The position numbers and the translations under genes are program-made. A DNA stretch of 64,000 nt, taken from contig NC_133221.1 in assembly GCF_040436345.1 (NCBI RefSeq), positions 18,783,165 through 18,847,164 on the forward strand, in the 5' to 3' direction. This DNA comes from Pagrus major. Its lineage: Eukaryota; Chordata; Actinopteri; Spariformes; Sparidae. Under the pieces are notes generated by a model. The model saw only the letters and a program-made list of their open reading frames with translations. It had not been told where the DNA came from and made no database searches. This document shows, one piece after another, positions 26,407-38,959 of this stretch (the first letter of the stretch is position 1; the number at the start of each line of letters is the position of its first letter).

Positions 26407-29240
26407 ATACATGCACCAAATATAGATCTTGATCATTGTATCACTCTCCTTGTGTTCTGATAAATAGACATCATATTGCTCTCTCATGGTCTCCTGAAGG
26501 TGATGCAGCTAAAACGATGTTTCCTGAATTTCTGTGAATGTATAATTTTTAAATATTTGGCATGAGGAGGTGAGACAAACACCCAGGTGGTCGGATGTTC
26601 TTTTACGCTTCCTGTAAAATTCACTTACATGTAGCTGAATGTGGCCATACTAAGCTGTGACACATTTTCATCCTCACAGTGCAATCTGACAGCTGAATAT
26701 GTTAACACTCACTACATGTTCTGACTCCTGCCACTATTTGTATCCTGTCATCGTACAGATAGTAGGTTCCTGTTCATAAACTGGGCTATCTTTGGCTGAT
26801 TAATTATCCGAGAGTGAGTTATACATGTCGTATCTGTTGTCAGTTTGTCTGTGATTGATAGGTTGGTGATTCAGCAGCAATTAAGCCGTTTTATATTCAG
26901 GCCTTGTGACTGAAACGTGCACAAAAAGCAGCCAACTTCAGAAACTATTAAATTGTTTCACTGGCAGCTCAGTTTAAAGCCTTGAAAGCTGCAGTGACAA
27001 CCTTAATTAATATTGTTTCTGTGGGTATTTACTTGCTGATTAGCCAAGGTAGCATAATCTGCCTTTAATATTAACACCAGTACATTATTCTGTGGATGAG
27101 TGCTTCAGGTAGGCGTGCGGCCAGCGACCTGTCCAGCCTTTCCAACAATGATTTCCTCACATAGCTCGTTCTCGCTCAGTCTGCAGACTCTGTTTATGTG
27201 TTTGATTAGGTCTGTTTATGAGCGCCGACTGAGCAGGGAAAACCTTGTCATTTTTTACTCAAGTGAATCCACCCACATGCTGCTTTTAGAGATTTTTTTT
27301 TCGGGTTTTCCTCAATTCACAGATCTGCTGCAGCGAACGAGCAAGCCTGGCTTTGGCAAAGCTGTGAGAACCTGCGCATTGCCAATAAGCTGCTACACCA
27401 GCGTAGCCTCCTACTCAGAATGCCACCAGAAATCATTTAATAAATGAAGATTATAGCAACAGGGGATCATTTTAATGTCATATGAATTATTGTCTCATTA
27501 TAGAAAGATATATGAATGAGTGCAACCCTCTCCAGAGATATTACATATATCAGGTTCATTGGAATTATTTCATGTGGTCAACAAGAGCAGAGTGATCCAC
27601 GGAGAAAAAGCCGACCTGTGACCTTTTGTGCCTCATTATTCTTCAAATGTCATTTGATTTTAGCAGACATCATGTTCAGACTCTTCTCTGTCTGGGTGCC
27701 ACCTGTGAGAGACAGACAACCCAGGTGGAATATACATAATTGCAGAAACTCTGTCGGAGTTGGGTTTGCCTTAAAAAAATGTGCTTTGGCAGGTGAAGCA
27801 AACGGATTTGAAGCAGGCTCGACTGCAGGCCGACATCCCTCGTGATTTGTTTTAAAGGAAATTCAGTGCCAGATAAATTCTCCAAGCACAAGCATGAAAA
27901 TCCTTTGAAACAGGTTTCCCTCGGTAAACAAACAGTGCTTTTAGCCGGTAAACTTCCTCCTTTTTCAAACTCAGACTTGAGTTGAGAAATAAAGTGGGAC
28001 AAAAATGGACTAATTATAAATATTAATTCTCAGAAATGTATTCCATTAATTATGTAAGAATACCTGCAGACATTTCTCGCCAGGCCTTGAGTGTAATACC
28101 AGGAAATATGAACCAGAGTGACTTGTGAAACCTCTGTCTGACCGGCAGCATTGTAGCACAGTGACTCTTGTGAGATGGAGCTGAGAGTGATTAATGTTCT
28201 GTTCGACTCCACTTCCTGCTGTGATAGGGATAGTGTTGCCTGGCAACTGCCTGCGGCCTTTCGTTGACTGTTTTGGCTCCGTGGCAAATCTGAGGTGGCC
28301 TTGCCGTCTCTTGTTTATCTCTGTGTACCTGCTCAGACGGGGTTTCTAGCACAGATCGATGTCTCAATAAACTAATTCAATGACTCTCCATGAACACAGG
28401 CTCCGGCAGACGGACATCACTCACCAGATTTAGTTCCCTGCTCCATAATTCTTAAAAATGTGACATTACTTCTGTCTTTCTCCTCAAAGCTGTCAGTCAA
28501 GGCAGGCAGAGATCCCTGACTCCTCCACTTATTAATCGCTAAGTGGCGGCAGCGTTGTTACGTGACTCTTATCACATTAAGAACCAGGAAGTATTTTCTT
28601 CGCCTGAAATGACCTGATCATATTTCATAACACAAGGGTTATACCACACTCTCAGTTATTAACCTCATTCTCCGCCTGAGAGGATTACCAGCGTTATCTT
28701 CTCAGTTTTAGAGCCCGTCACACAGATGTAAATGATGTTTACATTCAGCAGGCGCAGTCTGTGCTCCACCTGGCCTCTCTGCTGACACGGTAAACACACA
28801 CACTCTTGTCTCCGAGCTGAATGGTTTACACAACATTCACAATTGGATGCAACTCGACTACATGCTGGCTGCACGCATCAGAGCTGCAGCTGGGTCCACA
28901 ACATGACACAAATACAAAAGTTTATTTTTGCACATACCTGTGATCACTCTTGTTGTCGAATTGCATTTGTGAACATGTTGTATTTTGTCATTTTTTTGGG
29001 GCCACTTGAGCGCAGGGGAAACACATTGTGAACACAACTTTGACATATCACCAACTTTGAAGTTGGTATGATGAACTTGTTTGCAAACAGTTCCATGTTT
29101 AAACATCCAGGATATGTAGATCAACATTAGCATTTATTTGGAGTCTCTTATCTCAGTTTGTGGTCTCTACCAACTGCTGAGGAAAATATCTGGCTCCTCA
29201 GAAGCTAGATGCTCCGCTAGCTAGTTGCTACCTGTCTGTA
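26407..29240. other. Gene-free interval, candidate regulatory DNA
   Basis: No exon is recognised. About 26780-27080 has mixed composition with several TAATTA-like and TGATTA words and no repeat signature, which is compatible with a conserved non-coding element but not proven. Plus-strand open frames at 27100-27447 and 27516-27845 show no protein motif. Confidence 0.35.
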
Positions 29241-29242
29241 TA

Positions 29243-29705
29243 GAGTACAGTGGGTTTGTCTTAGGGCGTTTTTTTGCTGAATACAGCTGCTGATGAGAGT
29301 GAAGAAGGTAAAGTTTTTGCGTCCGTTTGTTGGTTGGTTTGTCAGAAGGATTTCACAAAAACTACTGACGGGATTTCTACAAAACTTGGATGGAGGATGG
29401 GGTGGATCCGGATAAAGGGACGGATCCAGGAATTTTTTCTCACTTTCTTAAACAATGCAAACAATTTTTTGACATATTCACTAATTTCTCAGGGAATAAT
29501 AGATCTAAATGAAAAAAAATGCAGGCGTATTTACATGACTGGTATCTAAGAGTGAGTACAATTTAATTGTGTATCCAAATAAAAATCAGGATCTAGCGGA
29601 TTTAAATATGTTGTGTTTTTTTATATTGGATCAGGCTTGATTGAACTAAAGGGTAATGTTAGGCCTTAGCAGAGGTATGCGCTCTCCTGAGTGCCAGTCT
29701 TGTTC
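29243..29705 (+). repeat. Interspersed repeat, longest local copy (GCGCATACCTCCGCC family)
   Basis: It runs from ttagggcgtttttttgctga through gggatttctacaaaacttgg to ggcctagcagaggtatgcgctc-type sequence at its right end. The right end matches the fragments at 1170-1215 and 61485-61515 in reverse complement. An open frame over part of it is not considered a gene. Confidence 0.55.
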
Positions 29706-32700
29706 AGCGCTTCATTCATGTGATGACGTGGAGAGCAGGGACTGCAAACTGGACAGGAAGTTAGCTTAAACGACGATAACCCTTACAGCATCTTTAAAGT
29801 TTTTCACTACATTGGTCGGTATTGCGTTGCCTGGAATCTCACAATGTCTTGCAGATCCAGTTGCTTGCGCCTCGGAACAAATGAATAGGGGTCTTATGGT
29901 AAAGACTGACCCACTGCAATCAGTGGTTCTGTAGGTTCATCACTATTAATGGCACCTTTCACATTGTCACATTATTTACACAGCCACCTGATACATTGTT
30001 ATATAATAATATTGGTAATAGCCACTTTAATTTAATTCAAATGTAAAATACTGAATGGTTTGTAAGCACACACGATGAGGAATCACCATTTGTTTGCTAC
30101 ACATTAAAAACTGCTTCCAGATGAATTCATGGTTCATTTTCTCACTTAAAGGTGTTAATAGGCTGAAGTGTAATTGTTTTACATCTGCTGTTGATCATGC
30201 AAGTAAACACTGGGAGAGCTTGCACCAAAGACATTAATAATGTAGTGTAGTGTGTCTGACGCAGGTAACTGTAGCTAAGTAAGCCCTTTGGCTCATCAGG
30301 GGTCAAGTTGCCCTTCTTGTGGTCTCACTTCCGTCTGGCTCGACAAAAATCGGAGGCATGCAGATTGCAGGAATGGTCTCGAGAGGAAAGATAAAAATAC
30401 ATATATAACCGTAATCTTTGTTTAGCCTACGTCTGGACTGCTCTTGGTTTCCATGGCAACGCTTTCAGTTTTGTGTTTGATCAGAAGTGCAGAGATGAAA
30501 CAAGGTCACTCGACAATCATATCTCGGAGAAAAAGCCCACATGGATGGCACATGCTTCACTAGAAGCAAAGCTGTTTGTAATCTTGGCACGTCTTCTTCT
30601 CCCATTGCTTAGCAACAGGCCGTGCTTTAGCCATGTGAGCCTTCGACGGCGAAGACCACTACTCTAAATCAGGAGAAGAGAAAGTGCTGCAGGTGTCAGC
30701 CTGTGCCAAGGCACTGTGAGCATCAACAATGGATGTAATCAGGAGGCAGGGCACACATTGTTTTCTCTCACTAATTAAAGCTGTCACTAATGCAGTTACA
30801 AGCTGGGCTGCAATAACTGGCCATAATTACCTCTGTCAGGTGAAACTGTCAAGGCAAGGACCCATTAAAGATCTATTTAAAGCTGCATCTGGGAAATATT
30901 AAATCTGCAATCAGGTGCACCATAAAGACAGACAAAACAAAGGATGTCATTTTGTTGATATTCTGAAGAGAGAGCAAATGAAAGAGAGATTTATTGGACA
31001 ACAAGGCATTTCCCAGGATGTGTCTCTAATACCTGTTAATTCCTTCCTCAGGGCAACGATAAAGGAGTTGATGCATGCTGGCTGTTCCCAAAGGAAACAG
31101 ATGATTCTCTCCTAATTAACTATGTGGGAAAACAACGATAATCCTCTGTCTTTGCAATAAGAGCCGTGCCCCTGCACCCGGCCAATAAGACGAGCTCCCC
31201 TGGAGAAGGCAGGAAAAGACTCTAAATAGTCAGTGACTCACTGCCTTGAAAACGTTTGGCTTCCTGTGTCAGAATTCAAAAATATGGCTTGTGATAAGGA
31301 TGTATGTGCTTCTGCTTAAGCCTACAGTACGTCCTGTATTCAGCCCTCATGCCACATGTCCGTCTGTGTTTTCTCCTCATGATCAGTTTCTGCCTCAGCG
31401 TCTCTTTCTATCTCCTCGCTCCAGAGCCATTTTGGGAGTGTGTCAGAGAGGTGCAGCAGGCGAGGCAGCAGCAGTCAACACAGAGCCCATTATTTGGCAG
31501 AGAGGACTTACAGTCTCTGGCAAATGACTGAGACTGTGCACATCCCGGAGTCCCTCTCATTATTTTTACTAAGAGCCCATCAAACCAGAGTGGACAGGTT
31601 AAAACACTGACCTGCAGGGCTTGTTTGCCGAGCACTTGGCTCCGTTTTTTTTTCTCATCACTTTTCAGTTGTCAGTGCCTGTGTCTGTGGCCACTAGTGG
31701 CACATCAAGCCTGGATGAAGAGGTCTTCTCTACAGCTCTCCAGTCAAACGGCAATGATTGTGCTCCAGGGGAGACAGAAAATTGCATCTGCGTTTTGGAG
31801 TGGAGTGCAGTAATGAGGCTGAGAGGAAAGCATGCGTGGAAGTAAACGGGTGCAGTCCTGAATACCCTTTTATACCGATGGTGCCATGTGGAGACTCGTT
31901 TTTTGCTCATTTTAACAACAAGAAGCAGGGACATTTATCATTGCAAAATATAGCACAGTAAAACAGTTTGAAATGTGAATAAAATGCTGCAATAACAGAA
32001 TGGAATAAGGAAGGCTTTCCCAGTGCGTCTAAATAAAATCGCACTTAGGTTTCCAAAATCTCAGCGTGCTAAATATGGAAACATTACATTGTAATGGGGT
32101 GAGTGCTATATGATACAGGAAGGTAATGTAATGGAGAAGCTATACCTCTGAAGTCATTACCCAGAGAAGAGTGGCGTGAAAACATCAAGCATTAAATGCT
32201 GATGTAGCAACCCTCCAAACAGGAAAGCAGTCGGTCGGATCACGAGCAGGAGCAGAGGAAGACAGGCTGAAAGGGGATATCGTGGATAAAGGAGAAGGGA
32301 GGGTGGCAGGGCGAGAAAGAGTTGAACGCAGTGTCCTTTGGCTTTTCTGATTCAAGTGTCCCGTTGCATCATTAGATCAGGGCTGTTTACTGTGGGCCCT
32401 TTATTTATTCAACTCCAGGTCGTGAATAATGTAATACACACTCAGGAGGTTGCTTGTCAGCTGGAGATGAAGACACAACCAGCCATCCTCCTGTTGTGGA
32501 AGAAGCATTAAAGGTCCAACATAATGCTCATTTCCATTTCCGCACTTTTTTTGGGTGTCTATTAGAAAATGTTTACATGCTTTAATGTTCAGGAAACACA
32601 TCTGTTTTCTCACACTGCCCATTGCAGCCTTATGAAAGTCCTGACAGCTGGTTTGAAGACACAGTTTCTGAGTTTCGGCTGTGAGAGAATTATCTCAACT

Positions 32701-32799
32701 CATAAAGGAAAACTTAATCCTTCAGTGGATCAGAAACTGCTTTTCACTGGATAGGAAGGAAATGGAAACTGTACTGTGTATACTGTGTCTTTCTTTGCT

Positions 32800-32801
<2 letters not shown>
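29706..32801. other. Gene-free interval, candidate regulatory DNA
   Basis: No coding exon is seen. The segment 30680-31190 is free of repeat words and contains clustered transcription-factor-like words: ACAATGG (30727), TAATTA-type words (30772 and 31113) and several CAGGTG-like E-boxes. It is a candidate enhancer for amigo1 or gpr61 on inspection only. Around 32508 a MITE-like start (ttaaaggtccaacataatgc) is present. Confidence 0.35.

Positions 32802-32878
<77 letters not shown>
32802..32878. repeat. (GT)n microsatellite, about 38 units
   Basis: An essentially perfect GT dinucleotide run. It creates spurious open frames of VCVCVC and THTHTH on the two strands. Confidence 0.95.
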
Positions 32879-32880
<2 letters not shown>

Positions 32881-34020
32881 ACTTGCCAGACAACTCACTT
32901 GTGACTTTGCTGATGTAATGGAGCGACCACCTCTTCGATTGATGGCCACATCAATGCTTTCTGCAGCATCTAAATTTAACACTCAGGCACACCTTCTCGG
33001 TTCCCATCATTAGCGACAGTAGTTGACTATCCGATACTGGGATGACGTCATTGCCTCTTCTCATCCCCCCTAAACACGGGTCGGCAAAAACACAGTGCCA
33101 GCCAAAACAATACCTCACTGCCCTGGTTGCGTAAGACAGACAGGCCTCACACATGAATGCACTGCAGTGACTCCAATGTGAGTAAGAGGATTTGATAAAC
33201 AGGTTTTAGACTTTCCTCCTGTCTAATCAACTGTCACTCTGTGCGCTTTGTTCAATCCTACGATGCACCAGTAGGAAGTCAGCACAAAAAGCCAACTCAG
33301 CAGCAGCAGCAGCAGCAGCCGCAGACAGACAGACTGCCCCCTGTTAAGCTGGACGTGGCCTTTGCAGTTGTTATATAATGGCTGATGGTGCTGATGGCAG
33401 TGTATGATGAGGGAGTGAATGAGTCAGTGACTTTGGTACCGGAGGATGTATCTATTATTCAGGTGTCAGTTGGCCCTCAGGTGCTCTCCCATGTGCCCGT
33501 CTTTCAGCCAGGACTGGACATTCAGTCAGACTCAGCCTGGGAACATCGTCAGCTGCAGAGGTGAAAGAGCTCAGTGTGGCAGTGCAGCACTCCTCCAGTG
33601 GTGCACAGGTCAGCTTCAAGAAGTAGGACGGTGCTTTTACAGACAGGAAAAAACTTTTTTTTTTACATCTTAGTAGGAAACGTACAGGTGTTGTTATTAA
33701 CATTAACCATGGCGGCACTGTGTTCAAGTTTCCTATTATCTACACCTTTGCTTTTCCTACTGTGACATGTCAAAAGACAAGCAGACACACCTACTTTTAT
33801 CCTTCACTCTAATGTAAAAAAAAATGTAATAGTAATATAGTAGTTACATAGTAATTCAAAGAAAATAGACACACACACTGCTCACCTTGCCTGTATATTT
33901 GGCTCTCAGAGACAGATTAGTAAATACTGATCTTTCAAGGCTTTAATATATTATTTGACTTTAGTTCTTAGATGGTTGAAGAATCGAATTACCTAACAAT
34001 AAGTCAATTATACTTTACCT
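32879..34020. other. Gene-free; CAG repeat
   Basis: A (CAG)n run with one CCG interruption lies at 33299-33325. No exon is recognised. Confidence 0.4.
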
Positions 34021-34024
34021 TTAC

Positions 34025-34440
34025 TTAAAGCTGCATTTCATTATTTTTGTCCACTTGGGAGTAGAAACAAGCTGTAAACAAAACAGTGACGTATATTTTA
34101 AATGTATAGATTGCAAGATAAACAAGATAAACAAATGGTCCAGTGATCAACCTCACGCCTAATGTGAGGGAAGTTTTCTTCTCTTTCGGTGTAAACACAG
34201 ATAGCTTTCAGCTAGCTTGGTAGCTTCCAGCTAGGTGGGCTTGTTTACCTAACTAGGCTCGCTTCAGCTCCATCCACACTCCACCTCTTGCCCATTTTTG
34301 ATTAGCCGGGAGTCATTTGGACTCACATGCTGCTGAGATGGCGACGGCCTGCTTTGAGCTTCATTTTGGGCTCTTCAGAAACCTATGGGTGACGTCAAGA
34401 TGGCTCTGTCCACTATTTTTTATTTTTACGGTAAAAGGGA
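34025..34440. repeat. Interspersed repeat beginning TTAAAGCTGCA
   Basis: The stretch starts TTAAAGCTGCATTTCATT. It contains words typical of fish interspersed repeats (tcttcagaaacctatgggtg, acgtcaagatggctctgtcc) and a gene-like but non-coding GC-rich middle with repeated agctagct words. The right boundary is uncertain. Confidence 0.45.
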
Positions 34441-35493
34441 TGGTGTCATTTTTCTACAGCTATTACACTGTGCAATCAGTATTTACTTCAGCATAAGTCA
34501 CAGCAAAAAAAGTTGTCTATTGCCAGTTTAAGAAAATACTTTGCTCACCCTGCCTGTACCTTTAATCCCTCATTTTTAGTTTTCCCAGGGATGAAATTGA
34601 GGTTATTTGGCCTTCAGATGCATTTGGGTAACTCATGTGCAAATCCACAATGCCACTGCAACCATACCATCAGATTTAGTACCTGGCATCCGTGTCATGA
34701 TAATGGTTATCCAGGGTCCCAGGGCTTCGTACTGCAACCATAACAACCACAATCAAGAGAAAAAGCCCGTCGCTGCAGTGATCACGAGAGGGAGAGCTCT
34801 ACTTTAAATTAAACACATTTGTTTCATGCCAGTGTCAGTCTGTAATAATCTTCTGCTGTAGGAACAGACTTGTGGCGAGCTTTAAGGGATTTAAAAGACT
34901 TCTCTTGCTGCTGCCTCTATTAATCACAGCTCTCTGCTCTCTGTAGTGTGTGGACGTTTTCTGGGGTTTAATGCAGGGTCATTATTACAATTCCTTCCTG
35001 TTTCGGCTGTCATTGTCACGGAGCTGTGCGCCTGTTGACGAGCACAAATAAAACTCTTCCTCTTACACAAACACACACATAAAAATAATCATGATTCTTA
35101 GAAAATATTCCCCTGAGCACTTAACTGCCCCCTGTCTAACCTTTTTAATGGATTTCCTGAGTTTATTTTTACATCTAATTCAGCTGTAAACAGAGAAAAA
35201 AACACCTCTTAGTTGGCTTATGTTGTCAGAAATAAAAATCCGGTGGTTTAAAGCATTTTTTCTTGCGGACTAATCTGCCTACCTCCTAATGAGCACAAAA
35301 AACTACACAAGCACAATATTTATTCTCCAGTCCCTGAATACTGCATTACAGTGTTATTATTTTGTAATCTCTGCTCAGACACATCACATTCGAAATGCTT
35401 TGGCTTTGGTTTAAGCTCCTTATTTTGTGTTATTTTTAAAAATATTGAGGATAATATAAAATGCTGTCCCTGAGGGATGTAACTGGCTAATTG

Positions 35494-35775
35494 CAGCCCC
35501 GATTCCAAAAAGTTGGGCGGCTGTGTAAAACAAATAAAAGAGGATGTGATACTTTGCTTTCCTTTTTGACATACACTCAGTGAAAACAGTACAAAGACAA
35601 TACGTTTAATGATTAACCTCACCAAATTAATAGATTTTTGTACATATACGCTTATTCAAAATTCGATGCCCGCAACACATTTCAAACAAGTTGGGACAGG
35701 GGCAACAAAAGACTGGAAACGTTTTGAGATGATCAAAAACACCTCATTATTTAAAAATGATTTACAAACTTTAAT
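35494..35775 (+). mobile_element. Truncated non-autonomous DNA transposon (CCCGATTCCAAAAAGTTGGG end)
   Basis: The left terminus (ccccgattccaaaaagttgg), the middle (cagtacaaagacaatacg) and gcaacacatttcaaacaagt followed by tgggacaggggcaacaaaag are recognisable parts of a widespread fish repeat whose ends read CCCGATTCCAAAAAAGTTGGG. The copy seems to lack its far end. Recognition is from memory of the family, not from a search. Confidence 0.55.
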
Positions 35776-35899
35776 AAAAAATGTAGCATTGATGATCACA
35801 TAACAACATATTGTCATACTGTGATTGAAGAGGGAAGCATTGAGTTAGTTTTACATTGGGAAATATACGCTCATTGGCTTTGTGGCAGAGAGATGCAAC

Positions 35900-36690
35900 T
35901 TAAACATCTGTTTGGAAAATAGAAGACTACAGCTAGCAGGTGGTAAGCTTAGCTTAGCTTGGAAGTAGGGGGAGAATTGAATTTCCCCACTGAGGGATTA
36001 ATAAAGTCTTATCTTATCTAACAGAAAAGGGGGGACATTAAGCTAGTCTGGCTCTGTTTAACTATAATAAAAAACAGTTATATATCTCATATAATCGGTA
36101 GAAAAACTGAAGTGTAAAAAGACAATTAGCCAGGAAATTGCAGCACTGATAGCTAGCTCTTTCTCTGTTTACAGTTTTTGTGCTAAACTGAGTTTATAGC
36201 CTGCTGGCTGGCATTGTTCGAACAGACAGGTTGGTTTTGATCTTCTCATGCCTGTTCATCAAAAAAAAAAGCTAGAACTAGCAGGTGGTTAGCTTAGCTT
36301 AGCACAAAAACAGGGAATAGGAAACTAGCTAGCTGAGTTAGCAATGGTAACAAAATTCACTTTCTAGTCAAGTCATCTGTTATCTCTAGAAAAAACAAAG
36401 CGTGAAAGCTGCAATTAGCCAGAAAATTGCAGCACTGTTTTTTTGTGCCACTTTTCAGTCTTTGTGCTAATCTAAGCTAGCTGCCTGCTGGCTGTAGCAA
36501 TAGTTGGTTAGCTTAACTAAGCACAAAAACAGAAAATATGGGGCAACTGGCCAGCTAGTCTGGCTCTGTCCAATTGTAACAGAATCCATCTACCACACAT
36601 TTCATATGATAATATTTAAAAACAAGAAACAAAGTGTTAAAAAGACAATTAGCCGGAAAATCACAGCACCGAAATGTCAAATTGCTTTTT
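35900..36690. repeat. Three tandem degenerate copies of a TTAGCTTAGC-rich repeat
   Basis: Three units each contain agctagcaggtggttagctt-like sequence, then ctggctctg or aaactagctagctg, then aattagccagaaaattgcag. They start near 35925, 36271 and 36505. Copies at 36113-36140, 36410-36440 and 36640-36670 share aattagccaggaaattgcag with small changes. The region is non-coding. Confidence 0.55.
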
Positions 36691-38000
36691 GTATTTTGCA
36701 GTCAGCAATTAAAACATGTTTGTCCTGCTCTGTGTGTTTGAGTTAATGTCCAGTGATGCAAATGTGTGCATGTGCCGCTATGGCAGAAGTCAAAATATGT
36801 TTGGGTTGTTGTGCCACTGAAGGCTGCTTGGCTGATTTCCAGTTTCTCACCCTGCTGACAGCTGGCTTGCATTATGAACTGTGCTGCATCTGTCTGGATA
36901 CAGGCCATGTTTTCACAACAACCCTCCTCCTCCTCCTGACTACCCGCCTGCAGGACTCTGTGGCTTTAATGAGGTCAGAAGACATGAGCAAGACTGCATT
37001 GGAGAGAATAGACTAGACTCCTTAGATGATGTGCACAGTGGTCTGACAGTCCTTACTGATGGTTTTTCATTTCAGTTGTCTCATAGGAGCTGCTTTATAA
37101 AGGAACCGCCACCAGCAGCATTGAATCACAGACAGAACTACATTTCATACTTGAAGTGAAAATCTCACAATCTGTACCAAAGACATGGCAAGTTGTTGCG
37201 TCAATGTCCCGCTTTTGCAGACCTCTGGCATTTGTAATGTTCTCATAAATATGTATGTCATGACTATTTCTGTTACCTAATGTTCATTTGGACAGTTAGA
37301 GTGAGTAATGCTTTTTCATCAGCTGTCAATCCACAGAGAATAGGTTGTGCAATGTGAGCCAGCGTGATAACAACACGCCACAACTTTTATTTCACTAATC
37401 ACTCCGTGGCCTTTACTGAGAAGATGTCATCAAACAGCCGTGCATGAAGAGAGAGAAGTTCAAGTTTAACATGTGATTTAGCCTCATTTACTTCAAAACA
37501 AGTGAAATGTGCCACTGAGAGGGAAACTGTGTAATTCCACGTGTTGCCAAGGCAGAGAAGTGAGGGCACACTGTGATGGGAACTCTCCTCGCTTTACTTT
37601 CAGAGCCCTCAGATTTTAAACCTAAATTTAGATTGAACGAATTTGTTGAAATATATTTTGTCAATCTGCTCAAATGATTCACAGACAAAAATATAAATAT
37701 CACATTTATGGCCTTTGACTTTTAGTTGTAGTCGAGGAGGCAGTGTTGCTCTGGGGACTGCAGTGTTAGCTGGTCTGTTGGTCCACCACTGTGGTGCAGA
37801 TTGAAAGATGTGATTGGCTGCCATGAACATATCGACCTTAATGTTCCCCTCAGGATGAATTGCAATCACTTTGGTGATCCCGTCTCTTTTCGTGTAGCAC
37901 CACCATCAAGTATTTTTTTTCAGTATTATTTGGATTAGGGCTGTGAGAAATCATTTTTGGCCTTTCTCCTGATTGTCGGCTGCCTCCAGTGACAATTCAC
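36691..38000. other. Intergenic, no gene recognised
   Basis: Short frames at 36753-37159 contain no recognisable domain and no supported splice structure. Confidence 0.4.
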
Positions 38001-38009
38001 AATGGAGAA

Positions 38010-38345
38010 ATTTAAGTATCCTCACATAAATACCTGGAAGTCGTGTCAGATCATGGACTCCTCACATACAGTTTATTTGTAAGAAGTTACAGCACTACAT
38101 TTACTTTCTTCGCAGACTCAGATCTTTTGAAGCTATTAGCCAGATTATCTCTCTGTTTTTCTAATCAGTGATTCATGCTGTACTGCAGTACAGCCTGGCT
38201 CAGCAGCCTATCTGTGAAACTTGAACTTGAAGCTAAACTTTATAATCACATCCAACTTGTGCAAAGATTATTGGCCAACCTGTGGCATACTCACTTTCAA
38301 GCAACCCACGACAAGAGCACGCTCAGACTTGCCTACAGTATCTGT
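38010..38345 (+). mobile_element. Decayed LINE reverse-transcriptase 3' fragment
   Basis: Translation around 38090-38200 gives YFLRRLRSFEAISQI, which resembles the FLRRLRSF motif near the C-terminus of fish LINE reverse transcriptases. It is followed by VIHAVLQYSL, and a stop and frameshifts break the frame. Downstream frames continue with ELEAKLYNHIQLVQRLL. It is a dead fragment with no intact endonuclease or polymerase motif. Confidence 0.4.
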
Positions 38346-38684
38346 ACCAGTATCCTCCGGCGTCTTAAACAGTGAGGACCAACTTCTGCCGTCCACTGGG
38401 CGATTTAGAGTCCGTCCATTTAAACATACATCAGTGTCTCCTGGTGCTGAACCAGAATCAGCGTACTGCTAACTAAGATTTGAATCTGAGGATATCATGT
38501 GATGTGACTGAATATGTGTGAATATGTCATATGTGTACTGTTATTATGAAGCCTCAGCTGTATTTTGTTTTTTTTTGTTCTAATTAGCAACCATGCTAAT
38601 CTAAGATGGCAGACATGGTAGACATTATACCTGCCAAACATCTGAGCTAAACGCTAATGTCACGCATTAGCGTTTAACATTTAG

Positions 38685-38955
38685 TGTTGGGTAAAGTTAC
38701 TACCAATAAGAAGTAGCTTGTTACTTGTTGACACTACACAGCCGCACTTACACATCCGAGGGGTGACTGCATTCTGCCTGCTAAGAAGTATGAGAGTAAC
38801 TTATGGTAACATTCTTACAGTAATTGATTACTTATTCGAAAACATAACCACATAGCAGATTACTTGGATTGCAAAACTAGCATGTCACTTTGGTCATTAC
38901 AACAAAAAAGTAATCTGACTACTCTAACTCAATACAGCCTCACTGAGCTGCTAGC
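38685..38955. repeat. Interspersed repeat (GTTGGGTAAAGTTACT family)
   Basis: The segment begins agtgttgggtaaagttac and contains aagtaatctgactactctaa and gcttgttacttgttgac, words of a common teleost repeat rich in GTAAC and AGTAAC. The boundaries are approximate. Confidence 0.4.
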
Positions 38956-38959
38956 GTGG

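Noticed and set aside
32681-33013. Open frames of VCVCVC and THTHTH over the GT run
   Set aside because: Pure translation of a (GT)n microsatellite; no gene evidence.
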